From an uncultured Caulobacterales bacterium (lineage in GTDB: Bacteria; Pseudomonadota; Alphaproteobacteria; Caulobacterales; Maricaulaceae): a stretch of 64,000 nucleotides of DNA. Under the pieces are notes generated by a model. That model saw nothing but the letters and a program-made list of their open reading frames with translations. It had not been told where the DNA came from and made no database searches. The translations under genes and the position numbers were made by a program. The stretch covers positions 62,001-126,000 of the forward strand of contig CALFVT010000006.1 in NCBI GenBank assembly GCA_937928165.1, given 5' to 3'. Below are positions 41,496 to 50,874 of the stretch, piece after piece; positions within the stretch are counted from its first letter, which is position 1; each line of letters starts with the position of its first letter.

Positions 41496-42065
41496 CTAAC
41501 CGCCGGCTCCATCAAGGCCATCATCCTTATCAGCGCCGCCGTCTTCATCCTCGCGGCGAGCCGCACCGGCGATTTGCGGGATAATAATCACCCGCCCCGC
41601 CTTAATATCTACTTTCGGCACGGCCGCCTTGGTGAAAGGATGGTAATAGCTCGCCCCATCTTTGGGCATAATTTCAATCATGTCTCCAGCGCCAAATTCA
41701 TGTACCGCGATAATCTTACCCGCATTTTGCCCCGCTTGGGTTTTCACACTTAGGCCGATGAGGTCACGGTAGTAAAATTCATCTTCTTCTGGCGGCGGTA
41801 AATTAGCGGCGGGGACATAAAGCTTGGTGGATTTAAGGGCTTCCGCCTGCTCCCGCGTGGTGACATTAGCGGCCCTAATAGCGATCATTTTTCCGGCAAA
41901 ATGCCAAGACTGCACCGTAAAAATTACCGCCCCATGTTCATTCATCAGCGGGCCATAGCCGAGGCAATCTTCAGGAATTTCTGTGAAAGGTTTTAATTTC
42001 ACCTCACCCTTTACGCCAAAAGCGCCTGCGATAGCGGCCACACAAATCATGTCTTTGTTCGTCAT
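41496..42065 (-). CDS. rimM: Ribosome maturation factor RimM
   Basis: 30S assembly factor that binds uS19. 189 residues. The N-terminal RimM domain has VAAIAGAFGVKGEVKLKPFT, and the PRC-barrel domain has DEFYYRDLIGLSV, GKIIAVHEFGAGDMIEI and IIPQIAGA. The acidic glycine-rich tail (EDEDGGADKDDGLDGAGG) is longer than average. First gene of the operon, divergent from the secreted protein at 42158. Confidence 0.96.
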   Translation of the reverse strand: MTNKDMICVAAIAGAFGVKGEVKLKPFTEIPEDCLGYGPLMNEHGAVIFTVQSWHFAGKMIAIRAANVTTREQAEALKSTKLYVPAANLPPPEEDEFYYRDLIGLSVKTQAGQNAGKIIAVHEFGAGDMIEIMPKDGASYYHPFTKAAVPKVDIKAGRVIIIPQIAGAARREDEDGGADKDDGLDGAGG

Positions 42066-42157
42066 ATGGCGCGTTATGTCATTCTGATTATATTCATCTG
42101 GCTTATCCTATAGAAAGCCTATGTTAAAGTCACGGCTCTTTTAAAGGAGGCCTTTCC

Positions 42158-42625
42158 ATGCGTATATTCACATTTTTCTTGCCCCTTGCGCTTCTTTCGG
42201 TGCCAATCACAGCCAATGCCGCACCGCAAACAAAAACTCTGGAGGAGGTTTTATCCAAATCCACTGGTCAAGACGGGCTGAGTTTAAAAGATAAACTCCC
42301 AAGCGCGGCACAAATGGACGCAATTATTGAGCAATTACCGGATTTCAATCACATGCTCGACGGCTTTATGGAAATTGCTCAGGACGAGAAAATCCGCGAC
42401 CAGATCATTGAGAGCGCCGATCATATGAAAAGCGAGCTTGAAACATCCGGCGCGCTTGAATTGCGCGAAAACGGTTTGCCCGATTTCAACGCGGGCATAG
42501 AGGTGATGCTACGGTCTATGTCCGATGAAAAAGGCCTTGGCGGTCTTTTGGACGCTATGGAATTTGCCGGGGATGATATTAAGACCCTTATGAAAGAATC
42601 TTTAGACAAGGCCAATAAGCCCTAA
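42158..42625 (+). CDS. Secreted small helical protein of unknown function
   Basis: 155 residues with a signal peptide ending in ITANAA and a strong AAAGGAGG ribosome site. The mature protein is acidic and almost all helix (LPSAAQMDAIIEQLPDFNHM, DQIIESADHMKSELE). It has no cysteines and no repeat. It could be a periplasmic chaperone-like or scaffolding protein, but no family is recognised. Divergent from rimM, 92 bases away. Confidence 0.7.
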   Translation: MRIFTFFLPLALLSVPITANAAPQTKTLEEVLSKSTGQDGLSLKDKLPSAAQMDAIIEQLPDFNHMLDGFMEIAQDEKIRDQIIESADHMKSELETSGALELRENGLPDFNAGIEVMLRSMSDEKGLGGLLDAMEFAGDDIKTLMKESLDKANKP

Positions 42626-42790
42626 TTCTTTATCACAAGCTTTCCATTTCATGACGCCTTGTTGTCAGCGCCATTAAATTTTGCTCATAAAGGGCAAGCT
42701 GTCCGCTGTTTAACTTGTGATTATGCGACGCCGCCTCTCTCCTAAGCTCATACGCTAACAAGCGCTTTGTATGTAATAAAGGAGAGAGAC

Positions 42791-43420
42791 ATGCATAACG
42801 GATTACGTTTAACCCTCACCGCGCCGCTTGCGGCTTTAATGACAGCGGGATTATTTATCGGCATGAAAGTGCTAATATCCGGGGATTTTAAAGCGCAGAC
42901 AAAACTCGCGGCTACGCAGTTTGAGATTAATCCCGTCGCCGAAGATATTATCATTGATGACGGCCGCGTAAAACTTGCGGTGTATGAAAAAGTTGAAACC
43001 CCGCCGCCCCCGCCCATCATTGACCGCACCGCCGCCGTCTTGCCGACCGAACCTATTACCCACCCCCTTAAAGATGTGCCAGCGTTTGATCCGTTTACCT
43101 TAGATATAAAAGGGGCTGAGTTTACGATATCTGATACGGATGCAACGCCTGTCTTGCGGGTTGCCGCGAATATGCCGCCCCGCGCGCAGCGCTCAGGACA
43201 TTGCACAGTCATATTTGACGTCAGCCCCCAAGGTGAGCCTTATAATATCAAAACGCCGTTTTGTTCTGAGCCGATGTTTGAGCGCCCCACCCTCAAAGCC
43301 GTGGCGAAATGGAAATATCGCCCCAAAATCCAAGACGGCCAAGCGGTGGCGCGCACAGGCGTAAAAAATCAAATGAGCTTTAACCTCACGGATGAGCGGG
43401 GCCAAATTATACCAGAATAA
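42791..43420 (+). CDS. TonB-family protein with anchor, short Pro-rich linker and TonB_C-like domain
   Basis: 209 residues from the ATG at 42791, where AAAGGAGAG precedes it; an ATG 24 bases upstream is less suitable. The N-terminal helix (LTAPLAALMTAGLFIGMKVL) is followed by a VETPPPPPIIDRTA linker and a C-terminal TonB-like domain with GHCTVIFDVSPQGEPYNIKT, FERPTLKAVAKWKYRPKIQD and a final KNQMSFNLTDERGQIIP. Two cysteines (GHCTV, PFCSE) recur in the next two genes. Presumably anchored in the inner membrane; the receptor partner is unknown. Confidence 0.78.
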   Translation: MHNGLRLTLTAPLAALMTAGLFIGMKVLISGDFKAQTKLAATQFEINPVAEDIIIDDGRVKLAVYEKVETPPPPPIIDRTAAVLPTEPITHPLKDVPAFDPFTLDIKGAEFTISDTDATPVLRVAANMPPRAQRSGHCTVIFDVSPQGEPYNIKTPFCSEPMFERPTLKAVAKWKYRPKIQDGQAVARTGVKNQMSFNLTDERGQIIPE

Positions 43421-43496
43421 AATGCCGCGCACCATGGCCTAGATATGCGGGCTACTTTATGATAGCCCTTATATAAATCTTTAGGGGGATATATAT

Positions 43497-44018
43497 ATGG
43501 CGCGCATGTTCAATATCATTTTAGGAGCAAGCTTGGCCCTCGCCCTCGCCGCCGCGCCGAGCGCTTTAGCCGGTGATAACGCCTATGACCAAGACGCAGA
43601 ACTGATAAAAAGCGCATCGCCCGTTATGCCAAGCGCCGCAGAGGCGAGCGGCTATTGCTGCGTGAAATTTAATGTTCTAACGAGCGGCCAAACGGCGAAT
43701 GTCCGCCATAGCTATTGCACCAATCATTTATTTGCCAAATCCGCGGAAAATGCCGTGTCCCAATGGCTCTATAATCCTGCCAAGGCCAAGGGTGCCGCCG
43801 TTATGCGGCGCGGTATGAGCACTCAAATCACTTTTGTCCTCGCCGAAAGCAATGGTACAATCATTCCTGGCCGTACAGGATTTATGCGGGCGCTGATTGC
43901 TCCCAAAGATATCCCCCCGCCGCCCGATATTAAAGGGCCAGAAGACTATGAAGCCTTTAGAGCTTGGCAAGACACATATTACGACATAGATAAACCCTGC
44001 GGCGATTTCACCAGTTAA
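43497..44018 (+). CDS. Exported TonB_C-like protein without anchor or linker (paralogue 2)
   Basis: 173 residues: a signal peptide ending in PSALAG followed directly by a TonB_C-like domain (ASGYCCVKFNVLTSGQTANV, SYCTNHLFAKSAENAVSQWL, then YNPAKAKGAAVMRRG). A C-terminal extension with PKDIPPPPDIKGPEDYEAFR ends in DKPCGDFTS. It lacks the transmembrane anchor and Pro-rich spacer of a TonB protein, so it cannot by itself reach ExbBD. It shares about half its residues by eye with the next gene, 13 bases downstream. Confidence 0.76.
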   Translation: MARMFNIILGASLALALAAAPSALAGDNAYDQDAELIKSASPVMPSAAEASGYCCVKFNVLTSGQTANVRHSYCTNHLFAKSAENAVSQWLYNPAKAKGAAVMRRGMSTQITFVLAESNGTIIPGRTGFMRALIAPKDIPPPPDIKGPEDYEAFRAWQDTYYDIDKPCGDFTS

Positions 44019-44031
44019 GGACTTATCTTAC

Positions 44032-44556
44032 ATGCAAAAAACAAGACAGATTATAACGCTTATTACCCTGACTACGGCCTTGATGGGGGGCTATACCGCC
44101 CAAGCCGATGACAACACGGTCTATGACGAAGATGCGGAAATGCTAACTCCAAGCCCGCCCATCATGCCTGCAAACGCAGAGGGCAGCGGATATTGTTGTA
44201 TGATGTTTGATCTTACCGCGCAGGGGACGCCAATAAATATTAAATCCGCCTATTGCACAAACCCTATTTTTTCCAAAGCTTCCAAAACAGCTTTATCCAA
44301 ATGGGTATATTCACCCGCCAAATTAAACGGAAGCGCCGTACCGCGCCGCAATATGAGTGAAGTCCTCAGTTTTCGTCTCTTTGACTTTGATAGGAACACT
44401 ATTCCTGGACGTACAGGCTATTATAAAGCCCTAACTTTACCCAAAGATAGGCCGCCTCCACCTGAAGTTAAAGGGCCAGAAGATTATAAAACATATCGTA
44501 AATGGTTAGGTACATATTTCGATATAACAACGCCCTGCGGTGAATTTATCACATAA
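44032..44556 (+). CDS. Exported TonB_C-like protein without anchor or linker (paralogue 3)
   Basis: 174 residues, a sister of the preceding gene: the signal peptide ends in GYTAQA, the domain has GSGYCCMMFDLTAQGTPINI, AYCTNPIFSKASKTALSKW and VYSPAKLNGSAVPRRN, and the tail has PPPPEVKGPEDYKTYRKWLG and CGEFIT. The cysteine pattern YCC...YCTN...PCG is shared with paralogue 2. The last 16 bases of the gene form part of a 41-bp repeat found again 1,164 bases downstream, together with its terminator. Confidence 0.76.
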   Translation: MQKTRQIITLITLTTALMGGYTAQADDNTVYDEDAEMLTPSPPIMPANAEGSGYCCMMFDLTAQGTPINIKSAYCTNPIFSKASKTALSKWVYSPAKLNGSAVPRRNMSEVLSFRLFDFDRNTIPGRTGYYKALTLPKDRPPPPEVKGPEDYKTYRKWLGTYFDITTPCGEFIT

Positions 44557-44581
44557 AAAAACCGCCCTATAAGAGCGGTTT
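44541..44581. repeat. 41-bp perfect direct repeat, copy 1, containing a terminator
   Basis: Begins TGAATTTATCACATAA (the last codons and stop of the TonB_C-like gene), then a run of A and the hairpin ACCGC...GCGGT with T residues after it. An identical 41-base copy is at 45705-45745. The stem acts as a terminator in both directions: T run on the plus strand, A run before it. Confidence 0.95.
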
Positions 44582-44600
44582 TAAATGCCGCGATGTTAAG

Positions 44601-45578
44601 TTAAAATTTTCTAGCATTTGGCTCACAGGCCAAACTTATTCCCCCATCAGGATAAATAAAAATGGGGGGATTGTATCGAGACAATGGCGAGGGCGTAAAG
44701 ACATCGTCTTTCCAGCCACCACTCCGCTTTGATGGGTCTAAACTTACAAAGTTAATAAAAACTCTACCGTCTTCTAATTCAAATATTTGACTCACTTCGC
44801 TGGGTAAAACTCGGTGCAGATAGCGCTCTACACCGTTTTTTGTCTCAACCAATCTCAATATTGACGCCCCGCCAGCCAGATGATGCGGCCCATCAATCAG
44901 CCAATATTCACCCTCCTTATCAGAGGCCATAATATAGCGGTTATTCCCATAACTTATTGTGATAGGTTTATCTGGGGCCACATTCGGCGCATAAGACAAC
45001 CCAACGCCGCGGAGTTTATAATACCCACCCGTGATTGTGCCATATTTCATCGGGACTTTAAATCTATATTGAGGCCTTTTACCGTGGCCTTTAGCCTCTT
45101 GCTCAGCTTTGAGTTCAAAGTCTGGCCGTTTAGATATGATCGGCGGCGCACAATATTCCATAGATTCATTGATTTGGTCTGCTGCCGGACCTTTATAGCC
45201 ATCAAGGGTTTGGCCAAAATGAAACATTGGCGGGATTCTATCTCCGTCAAAGCCTGACAGGACAAGCAGGGCACTCGCGCGAACATATGTAAAAGGGTGG
45301 GTTTCAGAGAGGTGCTGCAAGCTCGCACGGATGTTAATATCCTGTCGTAATGAATCATTTTGTAAAATAACATCGAACACCTTAAAAATTTCTAACTCAG
45401 AAAACCAAGGTAAAGTATTACCTTTCACTTTCAAAGCTGGTGAATTCTCATTAGGGCCATCTTCTAATATTTCTAAAATTTTAGACTTATCAACATCCTC
45501 AGAGCTTTCCTGCGCAGACGTCATTTGAAACCCTGACGCCAAAAACACGATGGTAAAAAAATAAACAATAAGTTTCAT
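44601..45578 (-). CDS. Exported protein of unknown function
   Basis: 325 residues from the ATG at 45578, chosen because it gives a signal peptide (KLIVYFFTIVFLASGFQMTS); the frame stays open further upstream without a better start. The mature part is acidic at its start (ESSEDVDKSKILEILEDGPN), then has a predicted helical stretch and a beta-rich C-terminal half (YKLRGVGLSYAPNVAPDKPI, then YLHRVLPSEVSQIFELEDGR). No family is recognised. It reads against its plus-strand neighbours and is bracketed by the 41-bp direct repeats, as if inserted between the TonB_C-like genes and metK. Confidence 0.62.
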   Translation of the reverse strand: MKLIVYFFTIVFLASGFQMTSAQESSEDVDKSKILEILEDGPNENSPALKVKGNTLPWFSELEIFKVFDVILQNDSLRQDINIRASLQHLSETHPFTYVRASALLVLSGFDGDRIPPMFHFGQTLDGYKGPAADQINESMEYCAPPIISKRPDFELKAEQEAKGHGKRPQYRFKVPMKYGTITGGYYKLRGVGLSYAPNVAPDKPITISYGNNRYIMASDKEGEYWLIDGPHHLAGGASILRLVETKNGVERYLHRVLPSEVSQIFELEDGRVFINFVSLDPSKRSGGWKDDVFTPSPLSRYNPPIFIYPDGGISLACEPNARKF

Positions 45579-45704
45579 AGTCACGGCTTTTGGATAAGCG
45601 CTCAGCCACGTAGCTTTGGCGCGTTTCATGGAGCTGCTTAATACCCTAGTTATACGCCGCCATATAGTCCACACATAATGACCGCCCCTTCAGAAGATCT
45701 ACGA

Positions 45705-45745
45705 TGAATTTATCACATAAAAAAACCGCCCTATAAGAGCGGTTT
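45705..45745. repeat. 41-bp perfect direct repeat, copy 2, serving as the metK terminator
   Basis: Identical to 44541-44581, including a 16-base piece that encodes the C-terminus of the TonB_C-like protein, although no such gene is here. On the minus strand the stem CCGC/GCGG is followed by seven T, 23 bases after the metK stop, so it terminates metK. Confidence 0.95.
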
Positions 45746-45768
45746 GAAAATTTTATTCTGCGTTTAAA

Positions 45769-46959
45769 TTAAACCGCTTTTTTCAACGCCTCGACAAGGC
45801 CGAGACCTTCCCAGCTAAAGCCGCCGTCACTATCGGGCGTGCGGCCAAAATGGCCATAGGCGGCTGTGCGGGCATAGATCGGCTTGTTCAGGTCAAGATG
45901 AGTACGAATGCCGCGCGGGGTGAGGCTCATGAGGCTTGGTAAGACTTGCTCTAAGCGCTCCGCCAGCGCCGCATGTTTAGAATCAAGCTCGACATAAATA
46001 GAGGTCGGCTCGGCCACGCCAATAGCATAGGAGAGCTGAATATTTGCCCAATCGACCAGACCCGAGGCCACAATATTTTTCGCAAGATAACGCGACGCAT
46101 AAGCGGCCGAGCGGTCAACCTTTGTCGGATCTTTCCCAGAGAACGCGCCGCCGCCGTGGGGCGCCATGCCGCCGTAAGTATCAACAATAATTTTACGTCC
46201 CGTCAGGCCTGCATCCCCATCAGGGCCGCCAATGACAAATTTACCAGTTGGATTAATGTGAAAAACCGTTTCATCGGTAATCCATCCATCGGGCATAACC
46301 TCTGTGATATAAGGCTTAACGATATCAGCAATATCCGCAGAGCTTAGCCCGTCTTTATGCTGGGTGGATAAAACAATCGCAGATGCGCCCACAGGCCGAC
46401 CGTTTTCATAACGGACTGACACTTGGGATTTTGCATCTGGCTCTAGGTTTGGCTCTGTGCCGTTTTTACGAACCTCGGCAAGGCGCTCCAGAATTTTATG
46501 AGAGTAATAAATCGGGGCCGGCATAAGGTCCGGCGTATCTCGGCAGGCATAGCCAAACATAATACCCTGATCACCAGCGCCTTCTTCAGTATGAAGCCCT
46601 GTACCTTCATCAACGCCGGCGGCAATATCAACAGATTGCGCATGTAGCAGCACATCAACATCGGCATTGGCATGGTGAAAGCCAGATTGCTCATAGCCGA
46701 TATCTTTAATCGCCGCGCGGGCTACGGCTTCGATTTCATCTTTTGAAACATCTTGTCCGCGGGTTTCTCCGGCTATCACGACTTTATTAGTTGTCGTTAG
46801 GGTCTCGGCAGCCACGCGCACATCCCAAGGGGACATACCGGCGGCGACAGATTTACGAAAATACAGATCAACAATTTCATCGGAGATCCGGTCAGAGACT
46901 TTATCCGGATGACCTTCGGAGACGGATTCAGATGTAAAATAATAAGTTTGACGTGCCAT
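45769..46959 (-). CDS. metK: S-adenosylmethionine synthetase
   Basis: Makes SAM from methionine and ATP. 396 residues. Motifs: [33 protein letters not shown]-type loop ([17 protein letters not shown]), [20 protein letters not shown] and [20 protein letters not shown]. The ATG at 46959 follows AAAAGGAG; a GTG nine bases upstream overlaps that site. It lies downstream of ahcY but is separated from it by a terminator. I found no SAM riboswitch in its short leader. Confidence 0.97.
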   Translation of the reverse strand: MARQTYYFTSESVSEGHPDKVSDRISDEIVDLYFRKSVAAGMSPWDVRVAAETLTTTNKVVIAGETRGQDVSKDEIEAVARAAIKDIGYEQSGFHHANADVDVLLHAQSVDIAAGVDEGTGLHTEEGAGDQGIMFGYACRDTPDLMPAPIYYSHKILERLAEVRKNGTEPNLEPDAKSQVSVRYENGRPVGASAIVLSTQHKDGLSSADIADIVKPYITEVMPDGWITDETVFHINPTGKFVIGGPDGDAGLTGRKIIVDTYGGMAPHGGGAFSGKDPTKVDRSAAYASRYLAKNIVASGLVDWANIQLSYAIGVAEPTSIYVELDSKHAALAERLEQVLPSLMSLTPRGIRTHLDLNKPIYARTAAYGHFGRTPDSDGGFSWEGLGLVEALKKAV

Positions 46960-47043
46960 GTCTTGCACTCCTTTTAAGTTTTAAGGCTCTTTTTCACGAA
47001 GGTGATTTGGGCTTTTTATTATTATGAGAGGCTTGGTTTAAAG

Positions 47044-47070
47044 AATAAAAGGCGGCCCAATATGGCCGCC
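47044..47070 (-). terminator. Rho-independent terminator after ahcY
   Basis: On the minus strand GGCGGCC pairs with GGCCGCC (47064-47070 with 47051-47057), followed by TTTTATTCTTT. It begins 11 bases after the ahcY stop and separates ahcY from metK. Confidence 0.88.
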
Positions 47071-47080
47071 CAATTATGGA

Positions 47081-48490
47081 TTAATAACGGTAATGCTCAG
47101 GCTTATAAGGGCCGTCTTGGGACACGCCGATATAGTCCGCTTGCTCCTTACTCATTTCCGTCAGTTTCACGCCGATTTTTTCAAGGTGCAAACGCGCGAC
47201 TTTCTCGTCCAAATGTTTCGGCAGCATATAGACTTTGTTTTCATATTGACGCGCTGATAATTTGCTATCTTCCCAAAGCTCAATCTGGGCCAAGACTTGG
47301 TTGGTGAAAGAGGCCGACATCACAAAAGATGGATGGCCCGTTGCATTACCCAAGTTCAAAAGACGCCCTTGAGACAGGAGAATCATACGATTGCCGCTTG
47401 GGAAGGTAATCATATCCACTTGGTCTTTGATATTTGTCCATTGTAGATTTTGCAAAGCCGCGACTTGGATTTCATTATCAAAGTGACCAATATTACCAAC
47501 AATCGCCATATCTTTCATGGCGCGCATATGTTCAATGCGGATGACGTCTTTATTACCCGTTGTCGTAACAAAAATATCCGCATCGGCGACAGTGTCTTCG
47601 AGGGTGGTGACTTCAAAGCCGTCCATAGCCGCCTGTAGGGCGCAAATTGGGTCAATTTCTGTGACCTTCACCCGCGCACCCGCGCCGCGTAAAGAGGCCG
47701 CAGAGCCTTTGCCCACATCGCCGTAACCCAAAACAACGGCGGTTTTACCAGCCATCATCGTATCGGTCGCGCGGCGAATCCCGTCAACAAGGCTCTCTTT
47801 ACAGCCATATTTATTATCAAACTTCGACTTGGTCACGCTATCATTGACATTGATCGCCGGGAATGGAAGCTGTCCTTTTTCAACAAGCTCATAAAGGCGG
47901 TGAACGCCCGTTGTTGTTTCTTCAGATACGCCGACAATCTGCTCACGCATTTTTGTGAACCAACCCGGGCTGGCGGCCATACGTTTTTTGATTTGGGCAA
48001 AAATCGCGGCCTCTTCTTCGGAGCCGGGCTCACCTTCGATCAGCTCAGGTTCGCCGTTTTCAACCCGCGCGCCTAAAAGAATATAAAGAGTCGCGTCACC
48101 GCCGTCATCCAAAATAATATTCGGGCCATCTTCAAAAAGGAATGATTTATCAAGATAATCCCAATGCTCTTCAAGGCTTTGGCCTTTAACCGCAAAAACA
48201 GGAACGCCCGCCTGTGCAATCGCCGCCGCCGCATGGTCTTGAGTGGAGTAAATATTACAAGACGCCCAGCGCACATCCGCCCCAAGTGCCGTGAGAGTTT
48301 CAATTAAAACCGCTGTTTGAATCGTCATATGAAGCGAGCCAACAATTCGCGCCCCGGCCAATGGTTTGGCCGCGCCAAATTCTTCGCGAAGAGACATAAG
48401 TCCCGGCATTTCAGTTTCAGCAATATCTAGCTCTTTGCGGCCAAACTCAGCCAAAGCAATATCTTTTACAACATAATCATTCGCGCTCAT
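47081..48490 (-). CDS. ahcY: Adenosylhomocysteinase
   Basis: NAD-dependent hydrolysis of S-adenosylhomocysteine to homocysteine and adenosine, regenerating the methyl cycle with MetK. 469 residues. Motifs: [33 protein letters not shown], the NAD motif [20 protein letters not shown] and the C-terminal [11 protein letters not shown] with the lysine and tyrosine that bind NAD. The length including the insertion near residues 150-190 is usual for alphaproteobacteria. Confidence 0.97.
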   Translation of the reverse strand: MSANDYVVKDIALAEFGRKELDIAETEMPGLMSLREEFGAAKPLAGARIVGSLHMTIQTAVLIETLTALGADVRWASCNIYSTQDHAAAAIAQAGVPVFAVKGQSLEEHWDYLDKSFLFEDGPNIILDDGGDATLYILLGARVENGEPELIEGEPGSEEEAAIFAQIKKRMAASPGWFTKMREQIVGVSEETTTGVHRLYELVEKGQLPFPAINVNDSVTKSKFDNKYGCKESLVDGIRRATDTMMAGKTAVVLGYGDVGKGSAASLRGAGARVKVTEIDPICALQAAMDGFEVTTLEDTVADADIFVTTTGNKDVIRIEHMRAMKDMAIVGNIGHFDNEIQVAALQNLQWTNIKDQVDMITFPSGNRMILLSQGRLLNLGNATGHPSFVMSASFTNQVLAQIELWEDSKLSARQYENKVYMLPKHLDEKVARLHLEKIGVKLTEMSKEQADYIGVSQDGPYKPEHYRY

Positions 48491-48765
48491 GAGAGATCCT
48501 TTTAGGTCTATCCGGGCCTATTTCAGCAGCCCATAATTATAAATTTTAAAGCCGCTCATAAACCGGCGCGCCCAAACACCGCACATAGTTTACCCTGCCG
48601 CTTATTTTTAACTTGCCCCTAAAGGGCAGCGCAACATAAGTCAATAAAGATATAAGAATTTTTTTATATTCTATATGTAATTTTATATTTACGCTTTTAA
48701 TACCACTTTAATTCATGTTCATCCTAAGCCACCCGATCTCCGCCGCAGGAAAACGACGCCGATGA
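48491..48765. other. Intergenic region between ahcY and a glycosyltransferase
   Basis: 275 bases of which the middle (48640-48715) is very rich in A+T. A short hairpin TGCCC...GGGCA lies at 48614-48628 in what would be the ahcY leader. A TTGACT on the minus strand at about 48639-48644 suggests a promoter, but no convincing -10 box fits it. I compared the leader by eye with SAH, SAM-II and SAM/SAH riboswitch consensus features and found no match. Confidence 0.45.
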
Positions 48766-49851
48766 TTGAATTTTGCGGGAAATAGGGTAAGGGGAGGTAA
48801 AACAAAGGGGCTTCTTATTCGTTCAGACCCAAACATAAGCGTTATTATCGTCAATTATAATGCCGGGGCATGGCTCCAGCGCTGTGTTGACAGTGTAGCG
48901 GCGCAAACTATGAGGCGGTTTGAATGCCTTATTGTCGATAATGCGTCTGAAGACGGCTCTATTCAGGCGCTTAAATTACCCGATGAGCGGTTTCGCATCA
49001 TCGCTTTGACAGAAAATAAAGGTTTTGCCGGCGGCAATAATCACGCCGCCCACGAAGCCAAAGGACAATGGCTTGCCCTTTTAAACCCCGATGCTTTCGC
49101 GCAGCCAAATTGGCTCGCGGCGATGATGGACGCCACCACCCGCCTACCAGGTACGGTCATGGTCGGCTGTTTGCAACGCATGGCCCTTGAGCCGGGCGTG
49201 CTGGATGGGGCGGGAGATTTTTATCATTTTAGCGGGCTTGCGTGGCGGGCCAAGTTCGGCTGGCCAGATGACGGCAATATTGAAGACTATGAAGCTTTTG
49301 GCCCCTGCGGCGCGGCGGCGCTTTACCGAGCGGATTTATTTCACAAGATCGGCGGATTTGATGAAAGCTTTTTTTGCTACCACGAAGATGTAGACCTTGC
49401 TTTTCGCCTGCGTCTTATTGGCGGGCGCTGCGTGCAGGCCGCAGACGCCGTTATCGATCATGTCAGCTCAGGCATTACGGGCCGCTCCTCCCCCTTTGCG
49501 GTTTATCACGGCACACGCAACCGCATTTGGACCTTTTTCAAAAATATGCCGCTGCTGCTATTGATTATTTTAACCCCGTTTCATATCGCCCTCAGCCTCT
49601 TTTTATTCTCATGGTCATCCGTCCGCGCCAAGCGGTTTAAACCCACGCTCAAAGGTATGTGGGATGGTTATGCTGGCCTGCCGAAAGCCCTAAAAGCGCG
49701 GAAAACCATACAGCCCCTTCGGATAATCTCCCTGTGGGCTCTGCTGAAAAGCTTTGCGTGGTCGCCCCTATCCGTGCGAAAACGCGGCCTTCCACATGTA
49801 AAACCCCTTCGCCCGCTTAAGCCAAGGCGTGAGGTTGAAAGTACCTTATGA
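48766..49851 (+). CDS. Family 2 glycosyltransferase
   Basis: About 350 residues. The GT-A domain opens with ISVIIVNYNAGAWLQRCVDS, then LIVDNASEDGSIQAL, GFAGGNNHAA, the metal site in LLNPDAF and a late CYHEDVDLAFRLRLIGGRC signature, as in rhamnosyltransferase-like enzymes. A single helix (LLLIILTPFHIALSLFLFSW) near the C-terminus may anchor it. The true start is unclear: the TTG at 48766 has a poor ribosome site, while a strong GGGGAGG at 48791-48797 is not followed by a standard start codon. It overlaps kdsD by 4 bases. Confidence 0.85.
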   Translation: MNFAGNRVRGGKTKGLLIRSDPNISVIIVNYNAGAWLQRCVDSVAAQTMRRFECLIVDNASEDGSIQALKLPDERFRIIALTENKGFAGGNNHAAHEAKGQWLALLNPDAFAQPNWLAAMMDATTRLPGTVMVGCLQRMALEPGVLDGAGDFYHFSGLAWRAKFGWPDDGNIEDYEAFGPCGAAALYRADLFHKIGGFDESFFCYHEDVDLAFRLRLIGGRCVQAADAVIDHVSSGITGRSSPFAVYHGTRNRIWTFFKNMPLLLLIILTPFHIALSLFLFSWSSVRAKRFKPTLKGMWDGYAGLPKALKARKTIQPLRIISLWALLKSFAWSPLSVRKRGLPHVKPLRPLKPRREVESTL

Positions 49852-50807
49852 CTGCGATTCAAATTGCCCGCCGGGTTATCGAAACAGAAATCAAAGGGCT
49901 TGAAGCCCTCGCGGCCTCTTTATCTCAAGACTTCGAGCATGCCGTGGCCCAGCTACAAAGCCTGAAAGGACGAGTCATCCTAACAGGGGTTGGCAAGAGC
50001 GGTCATGTGGCGCGAAAAATTGCAGCAACCCTCGCCTCGACGGGAACGCCTGCCATATATATACACCCGACCGAGGCTAGCCACGGGGATATGGGCATGA
50101 TTACCCAAGACGATGCGGTGATTGCCTTATCGCGATCTGGGGAAACGCGGGAGCTGAGCGATATGCTCGCCTTTAGCCAAAGGTTTAACATCCCCCTCAT
50201 TGCTATCACTGCAGACCCTGCCAGTACCTTGGCCAAGGCCGCGCATCACTGTTTAATCCTGCCCCCTGCACCGGAAGCTTGCGCGGAAACCCAAGCGCCA
50301 ACCACCTCGACGACCCTGCAAATGGCCCTAGGAGATAGTCTCGCCGTGGCCCTGCTCGAGGGTAAAGGCTTTACGGCGCGTGATTTTAAAACCTTTCATC
50401 CCGGCGGAAAGCTCGGCGCATCACTTCTGACGGTGGATGATATCATGCATAGCGGGGAGGCTTTGCCCTTATTGGATCATAACGCTTCCGCTGCCGACGC
50501 CATAAATATCATGAGCGAAAAAGGCTTTGGCTGCGCTGGAATTTGCCAAGATGGCCGCTTAATTGGCATAATAACCGACGGAGATCTGCGCCGTCATTTA
50601 ATTCACCATGATAATATTACGCATAAATCCGCCGCTAATATCATGACAGCATCGCCAAAAACGGCCCGCTCTGGTGAGCTTGCCGCGGCAGCCCTAAGGC
50701 GTATGACCGCCAGTGATGTTCAAATCCTGCAAATGTTTGTCCTCAAAGGCGAAAGACCCATCGGCATTGTTCATATGCATGATTTTTTAAAGGCCGGGCT
50801 TGCCTAA
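49848..50807 (+). CDS. kdsD: Arabinose-5-phosphate isomerase (KdsD/KpsF family)
   Basis: Converts ribulose-5-P to arabinose-5-P for KDO synthesis. 319 residues. The SIS domain has GVGKSGHVARKIAATLASTG, THPTEA-type HPTEASHGDMG and ALSRSGET. Then come HPGGKLGASLL and two CBS domains (VDDIMHSGEALPLL and IMTASPKTARSGELAAAALR). The ATG overlaps the stop of the GT2 gene (ATGA). Confidence 0.94.
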   Translation: MTAIQIARRVIETEIKGLEALAASLSQDFEHAVAQLQSLKGRVILTGVGKSGHVARKIAATLASTGTPAIYIHPTEASHGDMGMITQDDAVIALSRSGETRELSDMLAFSQRFNIPLIAITADPASTLAKAAHHCLILPPAPEACAETQAPTTSTTLQMALGDSLAVALLEGKGFTARDFKTFHPGGKLGASLLTVDDIMHSGEALPLLDHNASAADAINIMSEKGFGCAGICQDGRLIGIITDGDLRRHLIHHDNITHKSAANIMTASPKTARSGELAAAALRRMTASDVQILQMFVLKGERPIGIVHMHDFLKAGLA

Positions 50808-50874
50808 ATTTCTATCTCTAGCTTTGTTAAGACCCCCTTATTAAATTAGGTGTAATTAGGGTTTTAATAAAATT

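Noticed and set aside
46960-47043. A SAM-sensing riboswitch in the metK leader
   Set aside because: The leader is short and contains only a TCAC/GTGA hairpin; I could not build SAM-II, SAM/SAH or SAM-V pairings from it.
48491-48650. An SAH riboswitch ahead of ahcY
   Set aside because: Only a 5-bp hairpin and AT-rich promoter-like DNA are present; the conserved SAH aptamer elements are missing.
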